Assembly (NCBI GenBank): GCA_009923475.1
Contig: RFTM01000145.1
Coordinates: 1-5,307 of the forward strand
DNA: 5,307 nt
Direction of reading: 5' to 3'
From: Gammaproteobacteria bacterium
GTDB lineage: Bacteria; Pseudomonadota; Gammaproteobacteria; Steroidobacterales; Steroidobacteraceae
A program made the position numbers and the translations under genes. Below the pieces are notes generated by a model. That model ran no database searches. It was given only the letters and a program-made list of their open reading frames with translations, and was not told the DNA's origin. Positions 1 through 5,266 of the stretch are shown piece by piece; within the stretch, counting starts at the first letter, position 1, and every line of letters starts with the position of its first letter.

Positions 1-279
1 GTCGTCGCCGGCCTTGCCAAGGAGTTCGCGCCGCATGGCGTCGCCATCAACGCCGTCAACCCCGGTCCGGTGCGCTCACCGCGCTGGGAGCGCCTGATGG
101 AGGCCGCCGCGGCCCGCGACGGCATCAGCGCCACCGAAGCGGAGGCGCGCATGCTCGAGCGCATGGGCCTGCAACGGCTCGTCACGCCGGAAGAGGTCGC
201 AGCCGCCGTGCTGCGGCTCGCCGCGCCGGACGCGGCCGTGATGAACGGCGCATCCGTGTTCGTGGAGGGTCGCCCATGA
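1..279 (+). CDS. Short-chain dehydrogenase/reductase (SDR), C-terminal part, 5' end outside window
   Basis: The reading frame is open from the first base and ends at TGA 277-279, giving the last 92 residues of a longer protein. Residues 17-25 read INAVNPGPV. This matches the N-[AS]-[VI]-x-PG element that follows the YxxxK catalytic motif in NAD(P)-dependent SDR oxidoreductases. The tail also fits: residues 57-71 (GLQRLVTPEEVAAAV) resemble the R-x-x-x-PEEVA segment, and the end (NGASVFVEG, 82-90) resembles the usual NGxxxxVDGG. The Rossmann GxxxGxG motif and the catalytic Ser/Tyr/Lys lie upstream of the window, so the cofactor and substrate cannot be judged. The gene overlaps the next one by four bases (ATGA), which implies translational coupling in an operon. 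An internal ATG at 97 is not a credible start because SDR homology extends well upstream of it. Confidence 0.88.
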   Translation, partial: VVAGLAKEFAPHGVAINAVNPGPVRSPRWERLMEAAAARDGISATEAEARMLERMGLQRLVTPEEVAAAVLRLAAPDAAVMNGASVFVEGRP

Positions 280-995
280 CCGACCAGCTCGGCTACCGCG
301 CGCGCATCGGCATCGTCGTGCCATCGACCAACACGAGCTGCCAGCCCGAGTGCGAACGGCTGCGGCCGCCGGGCGTGACCAACCAAGTCGCCCGCATCAG
401 CATCAAGGAGCGGCCGCTCACCAGCGAGCAGGCGTTCATGGAGCATGTGCAGGCGATGCGCGACGGCATGCGCGGCGCCATCGACCAGATCATGACCTGC
501 CAGCCGACGCACGTGATCATGGGCGTCGCGCTCGAGGCGTTCTGGGGCGGCGTGCGCGCGGCCGACGAGCTGCAGGCCGAGCTCGCCGCGCGCGCCGGCG
601 TCGGCGTGTCGATGGGATCGACCGCGACCGTGGCCGCGCTGCAGCGCGCCGGGGCGAAGCGCATCGCGGTGCTCACGCCCCACCAGCCGCGCGGCGACGA
701 GCAGGTGCGCCGCTACTTCGAGGAGGCGGGCTACGCGATCCCGCGGCTCATCGGCCTCAAGTGCCCGTCGCCGGTGCAGATCGCGCACGTGACGCGCCAG
801 CAGGTCACCGATGCGCTGCGCGCGCTCGACGGCGACGATGTCGACGCGCTGGTGCAGGTCGGCACCAACCTCGCGGCCATCGACGCCTGCGCCGAGGCCG
901 AGCGCTGGCTCGGCAAGCCGGTGCTCGCCATCAACGCCGTGACCTACCGCGACGCGCTGCGCCGCTGCGGCATCGACGACGGAGCGGCCGGCTAG
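276..995 (+). CDS. Asp/Glu racemase superfamily protein (maleate isomerase / arylmalonate decarboxylase-like) lacking catalytic cysteines
   Basis: This 239-residue protein has the normal length for maleate cis-trans isomerase and arylmalonate decarboxylase (AMDase) proteins. Residues 11-20 (IGIVVPSTNT) match the family's opening strand (RIGxxVPSxNT). Residues 80-91 (VIMGVALEAFWG) correspond to the first active-site loop, SLMGTSLSFYRG in AMDase and a Cys-containing loop in maleate isomerase. Residues 192-199 (LVQVGTNL) correspond to the second loop, whose usual form is LSCTNL or LSCGGL, followed by the typical helix and GKPVLAIN (213-220). By this alignment neither loop carries a cysteine: positions 84-85 are Val-Ala and the second site is Gly196. 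Cys75, Cys163 and Cys205 lie elsewhere. The exact reaction is therefore uncertain; the protein may be a non-isomerising relative. It is predicted to be cytoplasmic, with no signal peptide. The start ATG 276 overlaps the SDR stop, which supports co-translation. Its stop overlaps the stop of the convergent gene. Confidence 0.82.
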   Translation: MTDQLGYRARIGIVVPSTNTSCQPECERLRPPGVTNQVARISIKERPLTSEQAFMEHVQAMRDGMRGAIDQIMTCQPTHVIMGVALEAFWGGVRAADELQAELAARAGVGVSMGSTATVAALQRAGAKRIAVLTPHQPRGDEQVRRYFEEAGYAIPRLIGLKCPSPVQIAHVTRQQVTDALRALDGDDVDALVQVGTNLAAIDACAEAERWLGKPVLAINAVTYRDALRRCGIDDGAAG

Positions 996-1933
996 ACGCC
1001 TGACGCGCGCGCCTTGTGCTGCAGATACTGGTTGGTGAACTCCGGCCACGGCTCGGGGCGCGCGAACCATCGCGGGTGCACGCGTCGCAGCATCGCGAGC
1101 TGCGCGGCGGGCGCCTCCTCGAGCGACGCCAGCTTGCGGCCCGCCTCGGCCCAGGCGACATGGCCCGCCACGCCGCCCATCCGCATCCACGGCAACCAAC
1201 CCGAGCTCGCCGAATAGGCGAAGTCGCTGCGCACGAAGGGCAGCGACGGGTCTTCGATGTCGGCGAGCGGCGCGCTCAGCGTCGAATGCGTCGCGACGAT
1301 GACCTCCGGACCGGAGGACTCGCGCGGGAACTCGGCGGGCGCGAGCCAGTTGGGCGCGCGGATGTAGCTCGACTTGGTCATCCACAGCTGTCCGCCCGCC
1401 ACACGCCACGGGTAGGAGAACGGCTTGCCGGTGTCCGGCAGGATGTCGCGCGACCCGACGATGCGCGGCTCGCGGTCGGTGAAGCGGAAACGCACCGGTC
1501 CCTCCGTGTAATGGAAGGGCGTCACCGCTTCGCCGGTGTGCGGGTTCTTCACCGTCTCGCCGGGCTCGAGGTAGCGGTCCTCGCCGAGCGGCCGGTAGAG
1601 CGCCGCCTCCCAGTCGGTCACCGTCCAGGCGAGCGGCCCGAGCCGCTCGGTGCGCCGCAAGATCAGGCTCTCGACGTCGATGATGGGCCGCACCGGCTCG
1701 CCCGGCACCACGAGGTCGAGCCGCCCGGTGAACCACATGAACACATCGCGGGTGTCGAGGCTCGCCCGCAGCTTGAGATAGGCGGTGACGTTGCCGGCGG
1801 GCGTCCCCAGGTCCAAAGCCTCGCGGCGACGCCGGGCGGTCGATGCGGCCGCGAGCTCCGGCGCGGCCGCGAGCCCCGACGCGGCCATGGCGAGGGCAAG
1901 CGCCTCGCGGCGTGAGACGGGATCGGTCGGCAT
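992..1933 (-). CDS. Tat-exported DUF1838 family protein
   Basis: The product has 313 residues. An N-terminal twin-arginine signal is visible: SRREALAL (7-14), then an Ala/Leu-rich hydrophobic stretch to about residue 30 ending in LAAAS, a plausible signal-peptidase site. The mature part resembles DUF1838 proteins. It has NVTAYLKLRASLD (48-60), the FMWFTGRL strand (65-72), NPHTGEAV (130-137) resembling the family's NPYTGE, and a C-terminal block HPRWFARPEPWPEF (286-299). The biochemical function of DUF1838 is not established to my knowledge, so none is assigned. The frame stays open upstream to 2197, but ATG 1933 is chosen because GGAGGA (complement of 1939-1944) sits five bases before it and the Tat motif begins right after. 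The gene is divergent from the paraoxonase-like gene and convergent with the racemase-like gene, whose stop codon overlaps its own. Confidence 0.85.
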   Translation of the reverse strand: MPTDPVSRREALALAMAASGLAAAPELAAASTARRRREALDLGTPAGNVTAYLKLRASLDTRDVFMWFTGRLDLVVPGEPVRPIIDVESLILRRTERLGPLAWTVTDWEAALYRPLGEDRYLEPGETVKNPHTGEAVTPFHYTEGPVRFRFTDREPRIVGSRDILPDTGKPFSYPWRVAGGQLWMTKSSYIRAPNWLAPAEFPRESSGPEVIVATHSTLSAPLADIEDPSLPFVRSDFAYSASSGWLPWMRMGGVAGHVAWAEAGRKLASLEEAPAAQLAMLRRVHPRWFARPEPWPEFTNQYLQHKARASGV

Positions 1934-1989
1934 GGTCGTCCTCCGGTCGCAGGTGCCCGGATCCACCCTAGTCCAGTCGGGCTCCGCGC

Positions 1990-2007
1990 TACAATCGCGG
2001 TCGGGGG
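1990..2007 (+). promoter_or_regulatory. Candidate promoter -10 (TACAAT) and weak ribosome binding site for the paraoxonase-like gene
   Basis: TACAAT at 1990-1995 matches five of six bases of the sigma-70 -10 hexamer and stands out in this GC-rich sequence. A transcript would begin near 2001-2003. No good -35 is visible at the expected distance: 1967-1972 reads CCTAGT. A GGGGG run at 2003-2007 is the only Shine-Dalgarno-like element, about 11 bases before the proposed TTG start, which is rather far. The 85-base gap between the divergent starts would have to hold promoters for both directions. Confidence 0.4.
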
Positions 2008-2018
2008 TCCTGACCGTC

Positions 2019-3110
2019 TTGCAGTCCCGTACGAAAACCATCCTCAAGCGCCTCGGCTGGGCCGGGCTCGCGCTGCTCGCCGTCAGCGGCGCGCTGCTGC
2101 TCGACCTGATGCGCCATGGCGGCCAGTTCAGCGACCTGCCCGCCGCCACGCCCACGCCCTGCGAGGCGCTGCCGCTGGCCGCCAGCGCCGAGGACATCCA
2201 GCTCGACCGCGCGCGCGGCGTCGCCTACCTCTCGGCGCTCGACCGCCGCGGGCGCATCGAGGGCCGCACCGTCACCGGCGACGTGCTGCGCCTCGAGCTG
2301 CCGGTCACCCTCGCCACGCCGTTGGCGCAGCCCGTCACGGCGCTCGCGTCGCGGCCGGCGGACTTCCGGCCGCATGGCATGTCGCTCTACCGCATGGGCG
2401 ACGGCGCGCTGCGGCTGTTCGTCATCAACCATCTGCCGGGCGGCGGCCATGCGGTCGAGATCTTCGAGCAACGCGCCGGCGAGACGCTGTTCACGCCGGT
2501 GCGCAGCGTGCGCGACCCGCTGCTGCGCTCGCCGAACGCCGTCGTCGCGACGGGTCCCGAGCAGTTCTATGCCGTCAACGACTCCGGCGCACGCAACCCG
2601 TTCGAGCGCTTCGCCGAGATCGCGCTGCGCCGCGGGCTCTCCACGCTGGTCTTCTTCGACGGCAGGCAGATGCGCGTCGCCGCGACGGGCCTCAAAAGCG
2701 GCGTCGGCCTCGGCATGAGCCCGGACGGCACGCGCCTCTACGCCGCCGAGACCGTCGGCAAGCGGCTGGCCGTCTTCGAGCGCAACGCCGGCACCGCGGC
2801 GCTGACGCGCCTGCCCGACATCGCCGTCGACGGCGCGCCGGACAACATCAACGTCGACGCCGAAGGCGTCGTCTGGGTCGCGGTGCATGCCCGCACCCTC
2901 GACCTCGTGAGGCATTTCGCCGACGAGGCGCATCCGGCGCCGGCCTGGATCCAGCGCTACGATCCGTCGGCCGCCGCGCCGCGCCTCGAGACGGTGTTCT
3001 TCGATCCCGGCACGCGGCTCTCCGCCGGCAGCGTCGGCGCCGCCATCGACGGCCGACTGTTGGTCGGCTCCATCACCGTACGCAGACTGCTGTCCTGCCG
3101 TCTACGATGA
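2019..3110 (+). CDS. Paraoxonase/arylesterase-like six-bladed beta-propeller hydrolase with N-terminal membrane anchor
   Basis: With a TTG start at 2019 the protein has 363 residues, close to mammalian PON1 (355). Residues about 12-30 form a hydrophobic segment after basic residues (KTILKR), a signal anchor that places the enzyme in the periplasm. PON1 hallmarks align along the full length: Cys48 and Cys360 (PON1 disulfide Cys42-Cys353), Glu58-Asp59 (Ca ligands), His119 in PHGMS and His138 in VINH (the His115/His134 pair), Asn173, GPEQFYAVND (179-188), Asp275-Asn276, and His290 (His285). Two expected calcium-ligand positions differ: Ala174 for Asp169 and Val229 for Asn224. PON-family enzymes are lactonases with side esterase activity; the substrate here is unknown. 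The frame is open back to 1785, but that part lies antisense in the DUF1838 gene. TTG is preferred because it keeps the anchor and follows the candidate promoter; ATG 2109 would remove most of the anchor. The gene is probably co-transcribed with the amine oxidase gene 22 bases downstream. Confidence 0.83.
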   Translation: MQSRTKTILKRLGWAGLALLAVSGALLLDLMRHGGQFSDLPAATPTPCEALPLAASAEDIQLDRARGVAYLSALDRRGRIEGRTVTGDVLRLELPVTLATPLAQPVTALASRPADFRPHGMSLYRMGDGALRLFVINHLPGGGHAVEIFEQRAGETLFTPVRSVRDPLLRSPNAVVATGPEQFYAVNDSGARNPFERFAEIALRRGLSTLVFFDGRQMRVAATGLKSGVGLGMSPDGTRLYAAETVGKRLAVFERNAGTAALTRLPDIAVDGAPDNINVDAEGVVWVAVHARTLDLVRHFADEAHPAPAWIQRYDPSAAAPRLETVFFDPGTRLSAGSVGAAIDGRLLVGSITVRRLLSCRLR

Positions 3111-3136
3111 TGAGGCGACGGAGGATACGCCCATGA
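3107..3136 (+). other. Nine-codon mini-ORF bridging two operon genes (possible coupling element)
   Basis: ATG 3107-3109 overlaps the paraoxonase-like stop (TGA 3108-3110) as ATGA. The frame then runs nine codons (MMRRRRIRP) and stops at TGA 3134-3136, which overlaps the amine oxidase ATG 3133 as ATGA again. It contains AGG, CGA, CGG, AGG and ATA codons, most of them probably rare in a genome of this composition, although the AGG/GGA run is also the Shine-Dalgarno of the next gene. No ribosome binding site precedes ATG 3107, so it would be read only by reinitiating ribosomes. It may be chance. Confidence 0.2.
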
Positions 3137-4584
3137 GCATCACACGCCGCCAGTTCGTCGCGAACACCGCCGCCACCGCAGCGCTCGCCGGCCTCGCGCC
3201 CCGCCTGCGCGCCGCCGGCTCGGGCGACCCCGATGTCATCGTCATCGGCGCGGGCCTCTCCGGCCTCGAGACCGCGCTCACGCTCGAAGAGAACGGGCTC
3301 AAGGTGCGGCTGCTCGAGGGGCGCAAGCGCGTCGGCGGCCGCCTCTACACGCTGTTCGACCTGCCGGGCCATCCGGAGGCGGGCGGCAACAGCATCGCGA
3401 GCGCCTACGGCCGCGCCATCGCCGCCGCCAAGCGCAACGGCATCGAGGTCATGAACGTCGCGCCGCGGCTCATGAAGAACCGCGCCGGCCAAGAGCTCTT
3501 CCTCGGCGGCGAACACATCAAGCTCGCCGATTGGGCGGCGCACCCGCGCAACCCGTTCAGCGGCGAGGCGCGCAAGCTGCCGCCCTGGGCCTGGAGCGAT
3601 GCGATGTTCAGGCAGCATCTGCCGTTCCGCGACCTCGAGAACTGGCACGACGCGGCCCACGCGCAGCACGACATCTCCGTGCACGATTTCCTGTCCGCCA
3701 ACGGCGCGACGGACGCGCAGATCCACCTCGGCTACGACACCAACATCTCCTACGGCACCACGGCGCGCGACGTCTCGCTGCTGCAGCAGGCCTTCGCCGA
3801 CCACTGGCAGGCGGTGAACCGCAGCGCAGCCCCTCAGAACCTGCTCATCGGCGTGTTCAAGGACGGCAACCAGAACCTGCCCATCGCGATGGCGCGGCGC
3901 CTCAAGGGCGACCTGCTGCAGGGCCGGCGCGTGGTCGCCATCGAGACGGGCCCGGACAGCGCCACCGTCACCTGCAGCGACGGCAGCCGCCATCGCGCCA
4001 AGGCCGTCGTCTGCTCGATGCCGTTCTCGACGCTGCGCAACGTCGCCCTCGACCCGCTGCCGCCGTCGCTGCAATACAAGGCGATCCAGACGCTCGGCTA
4101 CATCCCCATCACCCAGTTCCATGTCGTCGCCAAGAAGCCCTTCTGGGAGATGGACGGCCTCTCGCCCTCGATGTGGACCGACGGTCCGCTCGGCTCGGTG
4201 CTGGCGCAGAAGTCCGGCAAGACCGACGACGAGGTGACGAGCCTCACCGTGTGGTGCCGCGGCCTCAACGGGCTCTTCATCGACCGCTTCGGCGTCGAGG
4301 AGGGCAAGCGCATGATCCTCGAGGAGTTCGCGCGGCTGCGCCCGGCCTCCAAGGGCCTGCTCACCGTGGGCGCGGTGCATTCCTGGACCGCCGATCCTTT
4401 CTCCGCGGGCGATTGGGCGATCTTCCAGCCCGGGCAGGTGCGCGAACTGCGCGCCTCGATCGCGACGCCGCACCAGCGGCTGTTCTTCTGCGGCGAGCAC
4501 ACCGCGATCGGCAGCCGCGGCATCGAGGGCGCGCTGGAATCCGCCGAGCGCGTCTCGCTCGAGGTGCTCGGCGCGGTCGGCTGA
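3133..4584 (+). CDS. Tat-exported FAD-dependent amine oxidase-like flavoprotein
   Basis: The 483-residue product begins with a twin-arginine signal (ITRRQFVAN, 3-11, then an Ala-rich stretch to about residue 28), so it should be exported folded with its FAD. Residues 35-45 (VIVIGAGLSGL) are the GxGxxG dinucleotide-binding fold and LEGRKRVGGR (61-70) the family's LEARxRVGGR motif. GNQNLPIAMARRL (245-257), VVAIE (267-271) and the C-terminal FFCGEHT (451-457) with GIEGALESAERV (463-474) are further flavin amine oxidase signatures. Compared with MAO-B by eye, the flavin-linking Cys397 is Gly426, so FAD is probably non-covalent. The aromatic-cage tyrosines 398 and 435 align with Asp427 and Gly463, and the conserved active-site lysine with Gln328. 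A classical amine substrate is therefore not assured. The start ATG is supported by GGAGGA (3120-3125), seven bases upstream. The gene lies 22 bases after the paraoxonase-like gene, probably in one operon. Confidence 0.87.
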   Translation: MSITRRQFVANTAATAALAGLAPRLRAAGSGDPDVIVIGAGLSGLETALTLEENGLKVRLLEGRKRVGGRLYTLFDLPGHPEAGGNSIASAYGRAIAAAKRNGIEVMNVAPRLMKNRAGQELFLGGEHIKLADWAAHPRNPFSGEARKLPPWAWSDAMFRQHLPFRDLENWHDAAHAQHDISVHDFLSANGATDAQIHLGYDTNISYGTTARDVSLLQQAFADHWQAVNRSAAPQNLLIGVFKDGNQNLPIAMARRLKGDLLQGRRVVAIETGPDSATVTCSDGSRHRAKAVVCSMPFSTLRNVALDPLPPSLQYKAIQTLGYIPITQFHVVAKKPFWEMDGLSPSMWTDGPLGSVLAQKSGKTDDEVTSLTVWCRGLNGLFIDRFGVEEGKRMILEEFARLRPASKGLLTVGAVHSWTADPFSAGDWAIFQPGQVRELRASIATPHQRLFFCGEHTAIGSRGIEGALESAERVSLEVLGAVG

Positions 4585-4613
4585 TCAGCGCGTCAGCGCG
4601 ACGCGTCAGCGCG
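4585..4613 (+). repeat. Three copies of TCAGCGCG at a convergent gene junction
   Basis: TCAGCGCG occurs at 4585-4592, 4593-4600 and 4606-4613, the first two directly in tandem. A 12-base unit, CGCGTCAGCGCG, occurs at 4589-4600 and 4602-4613. CGCGT (4589-4593) can pair with ACGCG (4601-4605) around a seven-base loop. The array spans the eight-base gap between the convergent stops and the last codons of the minus-strand gene. No T-run follows, so it is not a standard intrinsic terminator. Confidence 0.6.
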
Positions 4614-5084
4614 CGCGGCGGCCCGGCCGCGCCACCAGATCAACGCGGGGATGCCGACGAAGCCGAGCGCCATCCAGCAGAACTCGTGCATGCCCCACTG
4701 CGTCACGCCCTTGCGCGCGAGCTGCTCGAACAGGATGTACACCACGCCGTAGGCGATGGCGCCCGACTGCGCGAGCAGCTTCCAGCCGAGGCTGCGCGCC
4801 TGGCCGCGCACGCCGACCAGCCACCATGTGGTGAGGAAGAACACGGTATAGAGGTTGATGAGCACCAGCCAGACCGGCGACGGCGCCTTCAGGAAGTAGT
4901 GGTTCACCCAATAGGCCGCGGCGCCGAAGAACGCCAGCATCAGGTAGCGCCACTCGGCCAGCGGCGCCCGCAGCACCCGCGTCCACCAGAACACGAGGAA
5001 GGGATACGAGGTCCAGAACCCGAACAGCAGTTCATAGAACTCCACCGGGCCTTTCCAGGAATCCTCGAGCGGCGGCATCCACAT
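4593..5084 (-). CDS. Tryptophan-rich multi-pass membrane protein of unknown family
   Basis: I do not recognise this family. The 163-residue product shows about five hydrophobic segments, near residues 18-35, 47-63, 70-91, 102-120 and 133-151, so it is an inner-membrane protein. Fifteen residues are tryptophan (about 9%), with three WW pairs at 33-34, 87-88 and 150-151. A charged N-terminus (MPPLEDSWKG, 3-12) precedes the first segment, and the tail is short and Arg/Ala-rich (152-163). NHYFLKAP (61-68) and TQWGMHEF (128-135) in likely loops contain His residues that could serve a functional site. ATG 5084 is chosen over longer in-frame starts (up to 5198) because GAGGGGGA (complement of 5092-5099) lies seven bases upstream and the extra residues look non-coding. 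The gene stands alone: convergent with the amine oxidase gene eight bases away and divergent from the ketosynthase start. Confidence 0.75.
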   Translation of the reverse strand: MWMPPLEDSWKGPVEFYELLFGFWTSYPFLVFWWTRVLRAPLAEWRYLMLAFFGAAAYWVNHYFLKAPSPVWLVLINLYTVFFLTTWWLVGVRGQARSLGWKLLAQSGAIAYGVVYILFEQLARKGVTQWGMHEFCWMALGFVGIPALIWWRGRAAARADASR

Positions 5085-5266
5085 GGCTTCGTCCCCCTCG
5101 CCGGACGGTCGCGCCGGCACACGGTCGCCGCCGACGATAACGCCGGGGACCGGACCGTGGCCGCGGCATCGCTCCGTCTGGCCGCCGCGTGGAACCACGG
5201 CCGCCGGGGGCGTATCCTCGGCTGGCGCCCAAGTGCACGGGCCGCATGATGCGAGGGGGGTTCCGA
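5085..5266. other. Divergent intergenic region
   Basis: This 182-base gap separates the minus-strand membrane protein from the plus-strand ketosynthase start and must contain promoters for both. TATCCT at 5213-5218 could be a plus-strand -10, and TATCGT (complement of 5134-5139) a minus-strand -10. Neither has a recognisable -35. A distant inverted pair, CCGTGG (5155-5160) and CCACGG (5195-5200), is too short to interpret. Confidence 0.35.

Noticed and set aside
996..1010. Possible terminator after the racemase-like gene
   Set aside because: No stem followed by a T-run is present, and the convergent coding sequences overlap here.
1016..1915. 299-codon plus-strand open frame opposite DUF1838
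   Set aside because: Arg/Gly/Ala-rich shadow. The minus strand has the Tat signal, the ribosome binding site and family motifs.
1785..2018. Upstream extension of the paraoxonase-like frame
   Set aside because: It lies mostly antisense to the DUF1838 coding region and would put an implausible Arg/Ala/Ser-rich leader before the membrane anchor.
1934..2197. Upstream extension of the DUF1838 frame
   Set aside because: It runs antisense into the paraoxonase-like gene, and the Tat signal plus GGAGGA clearly mark ATG 1933 as the start.
2351..2373. Perfect inverted repeat GCGGCCGG / CCGGCCGC with a seven-base loop
   Set aside because: It lies within the paraoxonase-like coding sequence, where the Arg-Pro codons CGG-CCG (a self-palindrome) occur twice (RPADFRP), which explains it without a regulatory role.
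3073..4500. 475-codon minus-strand open frame opposite the amine oxidase gene
   Set aside because: Antisense shadow of a GC-rich gene with low-complexity composition, no recognisable motif and no convincing ribosome binding site.
5223..5238. Possible sigma-54 promoter (TGGC ... TGCA) before the ketosynthase start
   Set aside because: The GG-to-GC spacing is one base short of the strict -24/-12 requirement and the flanking bases match poorly.
3531..5249. Long plus-strand open frame (572 codons) running through the amine oxidase gene and beyond
   Set aside because: It is out of frame with a well-supported gene, is composed mainly of Arg, Ala, Pro and Gly as expected for shifted GC-rich codons, and shows no domain motif.
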